From the NCBI GenBank assembly GCA_015257455.1, contig JABZKD010000007.1, forward strand, positions 1-35,093: a stretch of DNA of 35,093 nucleotides. The letters run 5' to 3'. Below are positions 1 through 7,181 of this stretch, one piece after another. Positions within the stretch are counted from its first letter, which is position 1. Every line of letters begins with the position of its first letter. This DNA comes from Nanosynbacter sp. Lineage in GTDB: Bacteria > Patescibacteriota > Saccharimonadia > Saccharimonadales > Saccharimonadaceae. A model generated the notes under the pieces. It saw only the letters and a program-made list of their open reading frames with translations, ran no database searches and had not been told where the DNA came from. The translations under genes were made by a program, and so were the position numbers.

Positions 1-1
1 A

Positions 2-67
2 GGTACAGGGGAAACATACAAGGATAAAATACTAAAGCTAATCAAGAGAGAAACAGAGAAGATATAA
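2..67 (+). CDS. Possible C-terminal tail of a gene entering from the left
   Basis: An open frame runs from base 2 to a TAA at 65-67 and gives 21 residues, beginning GTGETYKDKIL and ending in a basic helix-like tail (KLIKRETEKI). The composition resembles the charged end of a real protein, but it is too short to identify. The gene, if real, starts outside the window. Confidence 0.35.
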   Translation, partial: GTGETYKDKILKLIKRETEKI

Positions 68-144
68 ATTTATCAAAAAAATTTTGTTTATGTCCTTGAC
101 AAATCTTCCCAAAAGGTTCGCCTCCCTCGAAAAATAATCAAACA

Positions 145-169
145 CAAAAAACGACCCATAGGGTCTTTT
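145..169 (-). terminator. Terminator-like hairpin after the tRNA-Glu 3'-end copy
   Basis: GACCC (153-157) pairs with GGGTC (161-165) around a three-base loop. On the minus strand it is followed by a run of T. It sits just past the copied tRNA-Glu tail, in the same relative place as the hairpin after the real tRNA. Confidence 0.5.
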
Positions 170-176
170 CCATGTT

Positions 177-194
177 TGGTGATCTCTGCGGGAG
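177..194 (-). repeat. Copy of the tRNA-Glu 3' end (18 bp)
   Basis: These 18 bases match the last 18 bases of tRNA-Glu (302-319) exactly, including the encoded CCA. No other part of a tRNA is present here. A second shared block, GGTTCGCCTCC, occurs at 115-125 and 242-252. The two offsets are 125 and 127 bp, so the whole area is an old imperfect tandem duplication. The stretch between 68 and 301 otherwise holds only hairpins and no convincing gene. Confidence 0.8.
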
Positions 195-266
195 GTTGTC
201 ATTTGCTACGCAAATGCCAAAACCTTCGGTGCGAACCCCTGGGTTCGCCTCCGGCAAATATCATAA

Positions 267-295
267 ATAAAAAAACCACCTCACGGTGCTTTTTA
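267..295 (-). terminator. Probable terminator of tRNA-Glu
   Basis: Read on the minus strand, CACC-GTGA-GGTG is followed by a long T run directly after the tRNA. The GC stem is only 4 bp and is extended by A-T pairs, so it is a modest terminator. Confidence 0.5.
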
Positions 296-301
296 TATTT
301 A

Positions 302-376
302 TGGTGATCTCTGCGGGAGTCGAACCCGCGTTGACGGGATGAAAACCCGTTGTACTAACCGTTATACTAAGAGACC
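302..376 (-). tRNA. tRNA-Glu (anticodon UUC)
   Basis: The minus strand folds as a full cloverleaf of 75 nt with CCA encoded. The acceptor arm is GGTCTCT paired with AGAGATC (one G-U), and the anticodon loop is TTTTCAT, giving UUC. The T arm is GCGGG-TTCGACT-CCCGC. A promoter with TG-extended TATAAT lies at 398-403 on the minus strand. Confidence 0.96.
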
Positions 377-397
377 AATTCCGAAATGTACTTTTCT

Positions 398-403
398 ATT
401 ATA
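398..403 (-). promoter_or_regulatory. -10 box for tRNA-Glu
   Basis: Minus-strand TATAAT preceded by TG one base upstream (extended -10). It lies about 22 bases before the mature tRNA 5' end, as expected for a short processed leader. Confidence 0.6.
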
Positions 404-450
404 ACAGATTTAAAAAAATCGGCAACTCTAATTTTTAAAAATCTCGAAGT

Positions 451-990
451 TTAATTTTCAACTTTTTCGCAGCTTAAAATCGGATCCATAGTGTAGTCGG
501 TTTTACCGAATGGGGCATGCGGCTTGAACGTCACCGAAGACAAGTCTTTGTTGCAAGTTAATTTTTTATGTTCAAAATAAATGCGCTTATCCAAATTATT
601 TTCATCGCTATAGCTCAGCAGCCTACGCAGTTTTACCATCGGAAAGCCAGTTTTTAGATATGGTTTAAAAACAAATTCCGCACCTTTCGCTGCTATCTCG
701 TCCTTATGTCCATTCACAAAATTATCATAAAAGAAATTTTCGTAATAACTCTTCGCCAGTTCTTGAAATTGTCTTTCCGCCAAAGCTTCGGCCGTCACAT
801 TTTTCTTTACCATCAAAGAAAATCCTACACTGCAGGTCGAAATCAGGACCACCACGATCATTAGTCCGCGAATAATTTTCGAATTCAGAGTCTCTAGGCG
901 AATCTGATTAGAGAGTTTTTTGAAGCTAGGACTAAGTTTGGTCGCGTTCCTTTTGTGTCTGCGCTTGGCGCCACGACGGTCGATATTCAT
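451..990 (-). CDS. Hypothetical single-span membrane protein
   Basis: I do not recognise this 179-residue protein. Residues 1-38 are strongly basic (RRGAKRRHKRN) and should stay in the cytoplasm. Residues about 39-61 form one hydrophobic span, and the remaining 118 residues would be extracytoplasmic. That outer part has two cysteines (in LTCNKD and LSCEK) that could form a disulfide. The start codon is well supported: a minus-strand TATAAT at 997-1002 lies exactly six bases upstream, so the transcript is predicted to be leaderless. It is divergent from tsaE across 57 bp. No function is suggested by the neighbours. Confidence 0.8.
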   Translation of the reverse strand: MNIDRRGAKRRHKRNATKLSPSFKKLSNQIRLETLNSKIIRGLMIVVVLISTCSVGFSLMVKKNVTAEALAERQFQELAKSYYENFFYDNFVNGHKDEIAAKGAEFVFKPYLKTGFPMVKLRRLLSYSDENNLDKRIYFEHKKLTCNKDLSSVTFKPHAPFGKTDYTMDPILSCEKVEN

Positions 991-996
991 AGTTAA

Positions 997-1002
997 ATTA
1001 TA
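997..1002 (-). promoter_or_regulatory. -10 box of the 451-990 gene, leaderless
   Basis: Perfect TATAAT on the minus strand with a six-base gap to the ATG at 990, placing the transcription start at the start codon. Confidence 0.65.
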
Positions 1003-1035
1003 GCATAAGAATTTTTATTTTTAGCCGCCTAGAAT

Positions 1036-1041
1036 TATAAT
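1036..1041 (+). promoter_or_regulatory. -10 box of tsaE, leaderless
   Basis: Perfect TATAAT, six bases before the ATG at 1048. No Shine-Dalgarno sequence is possible in the gap (ATAAGC). Confidence 0.65.
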
Positions 1042-1047
1042 ATAAGC

Positions 1048-1506
1048 ATGAATACGAAAAATCTCACCTTGAAAAACGAAGCCGCTGTGATTGATTTTGC
1101 GGAAAATTTAATGCGCGAGATTTTGCAATCTAAAGATGCTCTGCCTTGTGCGATTGAATTGGTGGGCGACGTCGGTGCTGGTAAAACTACTTTCACTAAA
1201 GGTCTCGCTCGCGGTCTCGAAATCACCGAAGAGATCACTTCGCCAACTTTTACTATTTCAAAAGTTTATGAAAATTCGCGTGGTCAAAAACTTGTGCACT
1301 ACGATTTTTATCGCTTGGAAAATCCGGGTATCATGGTGGAAGATTTATTTGAAAACCTACAGGACCCCCAGACTGTCACGGTTATTGAATGGGCGGATAC
1401 GGTTAGTGAAATTCTTCCCGCCAATCATTTGCGCTTAGAAATTCTCATTAATGACGACGGTAGTCGCACGCTTAATTTAACCCAAAATCTCACTTCGGAG
1501 CATTAA
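1048..1506 (+). CDS. tsaE: tRNA threonylcarbamoyladenosine biosynthesis ATPase TsaE
   Basis: TsaE is the ATPase partner in the TsaB-TsaD-TsaE complex that makes t6A37 on tRNAs reading ANN codons. The 152-residue protein shows the family Walker A motif GDVGAGKTT (about residues 31-39), the following SPTF segment near residue 55, and the HYDFYRLE motif near residue 75. Length matches the family (about 150). tsaB starts one base after the stop, so the two are co-transcribed. The start is fixed by the -10 box six bases upstream. It reads as an intact, housekeeping gene. Confidence 0.95.
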   Translation: MNTKNLTLKNEAAVIDFAENLMREILQSKDALPCAIELVGDVGAGKTTFTKGLARGLEITEEITSPTFTISKVYENSRGQKLVHYDFYRLENPGIMVEDLFENLQDPQTVTVIEWADTVSEILPANHLRLEILINDDGSRTLNLTQNLTSEH

Positions 1507-1507
1507 C

Positions 1508-1840
1508 ATGAAACTTTACCTTGACACTTCTACGGAAAATACCATCCTAAAGCTCGACGATAAGGAGTATTCCGCTCCCCTCAAAAATCAATTAGCTGAG
1601 CAAATTTTCACTTTCATTCATGATAAACTTGTCGAAAATCAGGCCGACTGGACCGATCTCACGGAAATCACTTTCTTCGCCGGTCCAGGCTCTTTTACTG
1701 GCCTCCGCATCGGTGCTGCCGTAGTTAATACTTTGGCTGATCAGTTGCAAATTCCTTTGAAGAATCAGGACGGGGAAGTAGTACCCATTATTTTGCCAAA
1801 CTATGGTCGCCCGGCCAATATTACGCCATCCAAAAAATAA
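1508..1840 (+). CDS. tsaB: Short TsaB-like protein (N-terminal half only)
   Basis: TsaB is the scaffold that binds TsaD in t6A synthesis. The N-terminal signature is present: MKLYLDTST at the start and FAGPGSFTGLRIG near residues 57-69. The protein is only 110 residues, whereas TsaB is usually about 220, so it keeps the first ASKHA-like lobe and lacks the second. The last 30 residues (from about EVVPIILPNYGRP) do not look like TsaB and may be a replaced tail. It directly follows tsaE with a one-base gap. I cannot tell from sequence whether it is functional, but the intact N-terminal lobe and the operon position favour a reduced working version over a pseudogene. Confidence 0.85.
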   Translation: MKLYLDTSTENTILKLDDKEYSAPLKNQLAEQIFTFIHDKLVENQADWTDLTEITFFAGPGSFTGLRIGAAVVNTLADQLQIPLKNQDGEVVPIILPNYGRPANITPSKK

Positions 1841-1872
1841 ATCTTCCATTCCGCCACTCATTTCGCTTGTGT

Positions 1873-1878
1873 TATAAT
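1873..1878 (+). promoter_or_regulatory. -10 box upstream of the 1898 gene
   Basis: TATAAT preceded by TG (TGTTATAAT). It leaves a leader of about 12 bases containing AAGGA near 1888-1892, so this gene appears to use a Shine-Dalgarno sequence. Confidence 0.6.
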
Positions 1879-1897
1879 ATATGGTATAAGGAAATTC

Positions 1898-3205
1898 ATG
1901 GATCAAGATCTTCATCAAAATCAAAATAATCAAAAACCTCAAACCATTGGCGGTGTAACTTTTTCTGCTGGCCTTTCGCATCCTGTAACTCCTCAGGTCA
2001 GCCCAGGTTCTAATCAGCCAAGTTTCGCCAAGCCAGCCTCCGAACAGTCGAATATCACCACTCCTCAGCCTACTATCCCTAGTCCAGCTGATCTCTTTAA
2101 TAATAATTCTGCCGCTTTTTCTACTCCTCAGTCCACTCCAGTGTCTACTCCAGTTACTGAAACAACCCCAGCTAATACATATCAAGCCAATAATTACACT
2201 TCACCAGCCGCTTCTACTGAGCAAATTTTTGCTGCCGACACCACGAATAATTTTTATGCCAACGATAACTCCAATCCTTTTGGTGAAAATGGCTTCACGC
2301 AGGCTGCCCGTAATGGTAATCCTAATTCTAATCAGAGCATGATTGATCAGTCCATCCAAAATGCTGCCATGTTAAATCAAGCTACCGAAGCTCAGAAAAA
2401 TCCAGGTCAAGAAGTAAATAACGGTCCCGAAATTGTTTATAATCAGCTCAATGTTCCAGTTGCTTCGCCAACTCATTTTGAAGAAAAATTCACCGTCGTC
2501 GACCCAAATGCCGCCAGTGAAAAATCTGCCGAGGCTGCCAAGGCTGAAAAAGAAGCCAAAGAAAAAGATCCGCGCACTATCGCCATGAAAGCTCTGAAGA
2601 AAATGACTACCATGGCCATGGTTTTCGGTATTCTCGCTGTTTTGTTCCTTGTTTTAAGCTTAATCGGTCTAGTTTACGGTATTTCCCAGGGTGATAAAAT
2701 CACTACTGCGAATAATACTATCAAGAATCAAGCTCAAATTATCGCCGCCGTCGAGGAATCTTCTGGCGTGGCGAAAATTTCTACCCCAGCCGATGTGCCA
2801 GTTTACAAAACGACTCTCGGTTACATTTATATCTCCGACTGGAATATCAAATTGAAAGTCCCAGATAATCTTTCCACCATGAGTTATGTTTTAAACACTT
2901 ACGAATACCGCAACTCAATTTGTTTCAACGGTATTCAAAAAGGCGTTCAGGCTAAGCAAGAATTTGCCGATCCGGCCAAGAATCTTGGTAAGCAAGGCTG
3001 TCTCGTGCGTGTGCCAGTTTCTGAAGGTGATTTTGAAGCTTCCACTGGCAAACGTTTCGGCACCAAGGTCACGACCTACAAGGATTATAATTTCTTTTAC
3101 ATCGACCCAACCGTCAGTAGTAAGGATGGTGCGGAGCTCGGTCTTGAAACCGCTTCCAATCAAATCATTCGCAATATGATTTTTGCTCTCGAAACCTACG
3201 AATAA
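1898..3205 (+). CDS. Large single-span protein with disordered N-terminus
   Basis: I do not recognise the family. Of 435 residues, the first 200 are low-complexity, rich in Pro, Ser, Thr, Asn and Gln, and probably disordered. Residues 208-236 are a charged Lys/Glu/Ala segment, likely helical. Residues about 238-262 form one transmembrane helix. Residues 263-435 are predicted to be outside the cell, beginning with a short coiled-coil-like stretch (ITTANNTIKNQAQIIAAVEE) and continuing as a compact domain with two cysteines (Cys342 and Cys368) that could pair. The layout, a long cytoplasmic tail with one span and an exposed domain, suggests a surface protein. No enzyme motif is visible. Confidence 0.85.
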   Translation: MDQDLHQNQNNQKPQTIGGVTFSAGLSHPVTPQVSPGSNQPSFAKPASEQSNITTPQPTIPSPADLFNNNSAAFSTPQSTPVSTPVTETTPANTYQANNYTSPAASTEQIFAADTTNNFYANDNSNPFGENGFTQAARNGNPNSNQSMIDQSIQNAAMLNQATEAQKNPGQEVNNGPEIVYNQLNVPVASPTHFEEKFTVVDPNAASEKSAEAAKAEKEAKEKDPRTIAMKALKKMTTMAMVFGILAVLFLVLSLIGLVYGISQGDKITTANNTIKNQAQIIAAVEESSGVAKISTPADVPVYKTTLGYIYISDWNIKLKVPDNLSTMSYVLNTYEYRNSICFNGIQKGVQAKQEFADPAKNLGKQGCLVRVPVSEGDFEASTGKRFGTKVTTYKDYNFFYIDPTVSSKDGAELGLETASNQIIRNMIFALETYE

Positions 3206-3283
3206 GAGCGGTCTTTATGATAAAATCAAGACAGGGGGATTTTGATTTATTAAATAATTTTGTTAATTTTGTAAAACTGCCGG

Positions 3284-3289
3284 TATGAT
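3284..3289 (+). promoter_or_regulatory. Possible -10 box for rny
   Basis: TATGAT with TTGTTA at 3260-3265 as a candidate -35 (18-bp spacing). It would give a leader of about 30 bases before the ATG at 3327. Confidence 0.4.
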
Positions 3290-3326
3290 GAAGATATTGG
3301 CGTCGACAAATAGAAAGTGAAGTCAA

Positions 3327-4841
3327 ATGTTTATTCCGATAGCACTCAGTATTATTGCTGGTATTGTTTGTGGTTCCGGTTTTGTCCTGGTCTATAACAA
3401 AAAGAATGAATCTGGTGGCAAAGCTAAGGCCGAAGATCTTATTCGTAAGGCTAAAAACGAGGCTGCCGACATCGTTCTCAAAGCTAAAAAAGAAGCTGGC
3501 AGTATTGCCGATAAATCTCAACAAGAAGAGGAGGCTCGTCGCAAGGATTGGCGCCAAACCGAAAAGCGTCTCTCTGAGCGTGAAACCTCACTCGACAACC
3601 GTTTCGATCAACTAGAAAAACGTTCGGAAAAATTAACCAACAAAGAACGTGAAATTGATGATTTGAAGCTTGAAATTCATCAAATCCGCGACAAGCAGCA
3701 AGAAAAGTTGGAAAAAATTGCTGGCCTCACCAAGCTTGATGCTAAAGATAAGCTGATCAAGATGACCGAAAAAGATATCAAGGATGATCTTGTCGGTTTG
3801 ATTACCAAAGAGCAAAAAGAGCTTCGTCGCGACATCGATGAAACTGCTCAGGCTCTACTAGTTACCGCTATGGAACGCATGTCTTCCGAAGTCACTGCTG
3901 ATCGTACAGTTACCGCTCTGAAATTACCAGATGACGAAATGAAAGGTCGCATCATCGGTAAGGAAGGCCGTAACATTCAGGCACTCCAACGTGCCACCGG
4001 TGTCGACATTATGGTCGATGATACTCCAGGTATGGTGGTGCTTTCCTCTTTTGATCCAATCCGTCGTCAAGTCGCGCGTTACGCCTTAGAGCGTCTGATG
4101 AAAGATGGCCGCATTAATCCGTCGAGTATCGAAGATGCCGTGGCTAAAGCTGAACGTGAAATCGAAAAAGAAGTTGTGCGTGCTGGTGAAGATGCGGCTC
4201 GTGAAGTCGGGGTGATTGGTATTCCTCATGAAATTTTACATTTGCTCGGCGAGCTCAAATTCCGTACTTCCTACGGTCAAAATGTTTTGCTTCACTCGAT
4301 TGAAATGGCACACATGGCCGGTATGATCGCCGAAGAAATCGGTGCCGATGTGCGTGTGGCTAAGACTGCTACTTTGCTTCACGATGTAGGTAAAGCCGTC
4401 ACTCATAAAATTGAGGGTAAGCACGCCGAGATTGGTGCTGAACTTGCCAAAAAATATGGTCTCTCCGATCAAATCACTCACGCTATCGCCGCCCATCATA
4501 ACGATATTGAACCAACTACCGTCGAAGCTATTATTGTGAAGATTGTAGATGCGATTTCCGCTGCTCGTCCAGGTGCTCGTAATATTTCCGCCGAGAATTT
4601 TGCCGAGCGTATGAAAGAATTAGAAAATATCGCTACTGGCTTCAATGGTATCGATAAGGCTTATGCCATTTCTGCCGGTCGTGAAATTCGTGTAATTGTC
4701 GAGCCGAAACAAATTGATGACCTCACCGCCTTGAAATTGGCTCGTGATATTGCCGAAAAAATCGAAGCTACCATGAGCTACCCAGGTGTAATCAAGGTGA
4801 ATGTAATTCGCGAAACTCGCGCCATCGAATACGCCAAGTAA
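3327..4841 (+). CDS. rny: Ribonuclease Y
   Basis: RNase Y is the membrane-anchored endoribonuclease that starts mRNA decay in Gram-positive-type bacteria. All expected parts appear in order in 504 residues: a transmembrane anchor (about 3-23), a long charged coiled coil (about 30-175), a KH RNA-binding domain with the loop GRIIGKEGRN (207-216), and an HD domain. The HD metal ligands are visible at His323, His352-Asp353, His390 or His391 and Asp408. Length is typical of the family (about 510-520). It stands alone between two membrane-protein genes and is followed by a good terminator. Confidence 0.97.
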   Translation: MFIPIALSIIAGIVCGSGFVLVYNKKNESGGKAKAEDLIRKAKNEAADIVLKAKKEAGSIADKSQQEEEARRKDWRQTEKRLSERETSLDNRFDQLEKRSEKLTNKEREIDDLKLEIHQIRDKQQEKLEKIAGLTKLDAKDKLIKMTEKDIKDDLVGLITKEQKELRRDIDETAQALLVTAMERMSSEVTADRTVTALKLPDDEMKGRIIGKEGRNIQALQRATGVDIMVDDTPGMVVLSSFDPIRRQVARYALERLMKDGRINPSSIEDAVAKAEREIEKEVVRAGEDAAREVGVIGIPHEILHLLGELKFRTSYGQNVLLHSIEMAHMAGMIAEEIGADVRVAKTATLLHDVGKAVTHKIEGKHAEIGAELAKKYGLSDQITHAIAAHHNDIEPTTVEAIIVKIVDAISAARPGARNISAENFAERMKELENIATGFNGIDKAYAISAGREIRVIVEPKQIDDLTALKLARDIAEKIEATMSYPGVIKVNVIRETRAIEYAK

Positions 4842-4863
4842 TTTTTCCTCACTCTAAAAATCC

Positions 4864-4896
4864 AAAAAATAACCCCATATTTCAGGGTTATTTTTT
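4864..4896 (+). terminator. Terminator after rny
   Basis: ATAACCC pairs with GGGTTAT around an eight-to-nine base loop. The stem is flanked by A and T runs, so it could work on either strand. Confidence 0.8.
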
Positions 4897-4916
4897 ATTT
4901 GCCATAAGCACTTTTC

Positions 4917-4927
4917 TATAATATAAT
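4917..4927 (+). promoter_or_regulatory. Overlapping -10 boxes for the 4975 gene
   Basis: Two TATAAT hexamers overlap by one base (4917-4922 and 4922-4927). The gene start at 4975 has AAGGA just upstream, so the mRNA has a leader of about 40 bases. Confidence 0.5.
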
Positions 4928-4974
4928 GCAGGTAACGGGGAAGAAAATCAAAACTGTAAAATAAAAAGGAAAAT

Positions 4975-5241
4975 ATGGCACAAACAAAAATATCAAAGCC
5001 GCAATCTAAAACACATACTTTGAAAATTATTGCCGTTGTATTAGCTTTTATTATGTGGGGAGCGACACTTTATATGAATGCCCTAATGCTATCCAAAATA
5101 TTTTACGTGATAGAATTAGAGGAGAAGCATTACGGTACAATTCTTCGAAACACTGATGTTATTAATTATAAAGTTACAAATGATGAAGAGTCTCGCCGCA
5201 AACTAAAAGATTGGTATGACATCGACTATAAAAAAGATTAA
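4975..5241 (+). CDS. Small single-span membrane protein
   Basis: This 88-residue protein is not recognised. It has a basic N-terminus (about 1-16), one hydrophobic segment (about 17-45), and a charged tail rich in Lys, Asp and Glu ending YDIDYKKD. A Shine-Dalgarno-like AAGGA precedes the ATG, a -10 box lies upstream, and a strong terminator follows, so it looks like a single-gene transcription unit. The charged tail may lie outside or inside; the basic N-terminus favours N-in, tail-out. Confidence 0.7.
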   Translation: MAQTKISKPQSKTHTLKIIAVVLAFIMWGATLYMNALMLSKIFYVIELEEKHYGTILRNTDVINYKVTNDEESRRKLKDWYDIDYKKD

Positions 5242-5257
5242 TAATTATTTATAACCC

Positions 5258-5289
5258 AAAAAAGACTGGAATCGCTCCAGTCTTTTTTT
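5258..5289 (+). terminator. Terminator after the small membrane protein
   Basis: GACTGGA pairs with TCCAGTC around a five-base loop, flanked by six A and seven T. It is a textbook intrinsic terminator and could serve both strands. Confidence 0.85.
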
Positions 5290-5299
5290 GATAATTTCA

Positions 5300-5500
5300 T
5301 GGTAAGCTTTTGCTTTCGCAAAATCTTTCCATTCTGCGTCGATCAAATAAAGAAAATAAATTTTCTTTATTTTTCCTCCTTGAATGGTCTGGGTGACCAG
5401 ATTAGGATTTTTTCAAAATCCTTCTGTTCCTCCTCGCTCAAAAAAATAAAAGCAAGCTTTTATTTTTCGCTCGCTTCGTCGTCCAGTTGAACTACGTTCT
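5300..5500. repeat. Palindrome-rich degenerate tandem repeat downstream of tRNA-Pro
   Basis: The 325 bp between 5242 and 5566 hold no convincing gene. Instead there are 12-bp inverted repeats at 5345-5372 and 5442-5467, and shorter hairpins at 5308-5323 (TTTTGC/GCAAAA) and 5405-5421 (GGATTTT/AAAATCC). Read on the minus strand, each long palindrome is followed by a similar purine-rich block ending in GATTTTG. The region therefore looks like two diverged copies of one unit, with the copied tRNA-Pro tail lying between them. Confidence 0.55.
5385..5403 (-). repeat. Copy of the tRNA-Pro 3' end (19 bp)
   Basis: These 19 bases match 5567-5585 exactly, which is the acceptor strand and encoded CCA of tRNA-Pro. 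The copy lies 182 bp downstream of the real tRNA end. No D arm or anticodon arm accompanies it, so it is a fragment, not a tRNA gene. Confidence 0.8.
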
Positions 5501-5534
5501 CATCTTGTTACCCCAATACATATGAAAACAAAAA

Positions 5535-5560
5535 TAATCCCTGAAGGATCATTTTTCTTT
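5535..5560 (-). terminator. Probable terminator of tRNA-Pro
   Basis: On the minus strand TGATCC pairs with GGATTA and is followed by TTTTT, starting a few bases past the tRNA CCA end. Confidence 0.5.
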
Positions 5561-5566
5561 TCATAA

Positions 5567-5642
5567 TGGTCTGGGTGACCAGATTTGAACTGGCGACCTC
5601 GCAGTCCCGAACCGCGCGCGCTACCAACTGCGCTACACCCAG
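5567..5642 (-). tRNA. tRNA-Pro (anticodon CGG)
   Basis: The minus strand gives a 76-nt cloverleaf with CCA encoded. The acceptor arm CTGGGTG/CACCCAG starts with the C1-G72 pair typical of bacterial tRNA-Pro. The anticodon loop TTCGGGA gives CGG, followed by G37 as usual for Pro. It is divergent from pyk. Confidence 0.95.
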
Positions 5643-5687
5643 ATATGTTTATCTTATCACGAAAACGCAAGATAATCATAATTATGT

Positions 5688-5693
5688 TATAAT
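5688..5693 (+). promoter_or_regulatory. -10 box of pyk
   Basis: TG-extended TATAAT (TGTTATAAT). The ATG follows after 10 bases, so the leader is only about four bases and has no Shine-Dalgarno sequence. Confidence 0.65.
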
Positions 5694-5703
5694 ATCAAAC
5701 GAT

Positions 5704-7137
5704 ATGAGTAAACTATATAAAAGAACTAAAATTTTGGCTACCATCGGTCCAGCCGTCTTCACTGAAGAAAAAATTACCGAGTTAGTCATGGCTGGTGTCA
5801 ACTGTTGCCGCCTCAACTTCTCTCACGGAAGTTACGAAGAACGCGATGAGCAAATCGCTTGGATTAAAAAAGCTGCTGAGAAAAAAGGTCGCTCTGTCGC
5901 CATTCTCCAAGATATTCAAGGCCCTAAAATTCGCCTCGGCGTAATTAAAGATAATCATTATGAAGTCAAGCCAGGCGACGAATTGATTCTCGATTATGCC
6001 GTCATTGAACATGATGGTTCGAATCTTCTTCCAGTTCAGTATAATCTCGCTGAGCGCATGAAAGTTGGTGAACCTCTTTTCATCTTCGATGGCAAAATTC
6101 GTTCTACCGTCACGGAAATCGTCAGTAGCACTGCTATTAAGGTTAAGGTTGAAAACGAAGGTACTATTATGAGCCGCAAGGGCCTCAACCTTCCAGATAC
6201 CGATTTTGGTGGTGATGTGATTACCGAAAAAGATATGGCTGACATCGAATTTGGTGCCACTCGTGACTTTGACTATGTCGCAATGAGCTTTATCCAGAGC
6301 GCCGATGACGTCGAAAGACTTCGTCAAATCTTGGTTTCTCTCGGTTCTACCGCTCAAATTATCGCTAAAATCGAAACCAAAAAAGCTATCGAAACTGATG
6401 AAAAAATGGAAGCTATCGTTCAAGCCGCTGATGGTATCATGGTCGCCCGTGGTGATATGGCTGTCGAAGCTGGCAACGAAGTCGTCCCTATCGTTCAGCG
6501 TAAATTAATTAGCCTTTGCCGTAAGCACGGTAAACTCTGTGTCGTGGCTACCCAGATGCTCGGTTCCATGGTCGATAATCCAAGTCCATCTCGCGCTGAA
6601 GTTTCTGACGTTGCCAACGCTGTGATTCAGGGTGCTGACGCCGTCATGCTTTCCGATGAAACTGCCAACGGTAAGTACCCAATCGAAGCCGTGAAGCAAA
6701 TGAAGCAAATTATTCTTTACACTCAGAACCATTCCAAGGTCGATCCAATTGATCAGGATGTGACTGGTGAAAATCGTGAATATAACGCTGTAGCTAATGC
6801 TGCCGTCAGTCTTGCTGAAAAAATTCACGCTGATGTCATCGTCTGTGAGACCGCTTCTGGTGCGACCGCGGTTTCAATTTCTGCTGAACGTCCAAATCTC
6901 CCAATCATCTCAGTTACTTCGAACAGGCGCGTGGCCAGCCAATTGGCTTTGAACTATGCCAACGCCAGCTTCGAGCGTCCATTCTCTGAGAATTATGGCA
7001 TCGATCTCGTTCAAGAACTTAAGGCTTCTGGCTATATTAATACTAAACCAGGCGAAGATAAGGTGCTCGCTGTAATCGTTTCCGGTCAACCAAACGTGAT
7101 TGGTGGTACGGACACTATTCAAATTCGTAGCATTTAG
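5704..7137 (+). CDS. pyk: Pyruvate kinase
   Basis: Converts phosphoenolpyruvate and ADP to pyruvate and ATP. An open frame extends back through the tRNA, but the real start is the ATG at 5704 (MSKLYKRTKILATIGPA), giving 477 residues. This matches the usual length and the -10 box just upstream. Visible landmarks are RLNFSHG (about 36-42), the LQDIQGPKIR strand (about 69-78), IAKIET, the metal-site ARGDMAVE, and the ATQMLGSM...SRAEVSDVANA stretch, followed by the C-terminal regulatory-type domain. pgk follows after 44 bp with its own promoter. Together they supply the ATP-forming steps of lower glycolysis. Confidence 0.97.
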   Translation: MSKLYKRTKILATIGPAVFTEEKITELVMAGVNCCRLNFSHGSYEERDEQIAWIKKAAEKKGRSVAILQDIQGPKIRLGVIKDNHYEVKPGDELILDYAVIEHDGSNLLPVQYNLAERMKVGEPLFIFDGKIRSTVTEIVSSTAIKVKVENEGTIMSRKGLNLPDTDFGGDVITEKDMADIEFGATRDFDYVAMSFIQSADDVERLRQILVSLGSTAQIIAKIETKKAIETDEKMEAIVQAADGIMVARGDMAVEAGNEVVPIVQRKLISLCRKHGKLCVVATQMLGSMVDNPSPSRAEVSDVANAVIQGADAVMLSDETANGKYPIEAVKQMKQIILYTQNHSKVDPIDQDVTGENREYNAVANAAVSLAEKIHADVIVCETASGATAVSISAERPNLPIISVTSNRRVASQLALNYANASFERPFSENYGIDLVQELKASGYINTKPGEDKVLAVIVSGQPNVIGGTDTIQIRSI

Positions 7138-7169
7138 TCATAAGCTTTAGCACGATTAGAAGATTGCGG

Positions 7170-7175
7170 TATAAT
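7170..7175 (+). promoter_or_regulatory. -10 box of pgk, leaderless
   Basis: Perfect TATAAT, then six bases (TAAAAC), then the ATG at 7182. Confidence 0.65.
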
Positions 7176-7181
7176 TAAAAC

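Noticed and set aside
1592..2185. 197-residue minus-strand frame opposite tsaB and the 1898 gene
   Set aside because: It covers the ends of two plus-strand genes with promoters and sensible proteins, and its translation is rich in Trp, Arg and Ser without any recognisable motif.
5250..5418. Open minus-strand frame with protein-like ends (e.g. AEWKDFAKAKAYHEIIKKRL)
   Set aside because: It reads like protein, but it has no start codon with a ribosome site and crosses the terminator hairpin at 5258-5289. It could be an eroded gene end, so it was kept only as part of the repeat region.
5299..5490. 63-residue plus-strand frame in the tRNA-Pro downstream region
   Set aside because: Phe/Ser/Lys-rich translation of palindromic A/T-rich DNA, no ribosome site, and it runs through the tRNA tail copy.
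5566..5703. N-terminal extension of pyruvate kinase back to 5566
   Set aside because: The extension is the tRNA-Pro gene read in the opposite sense and lies upstream of the pyk promoter.
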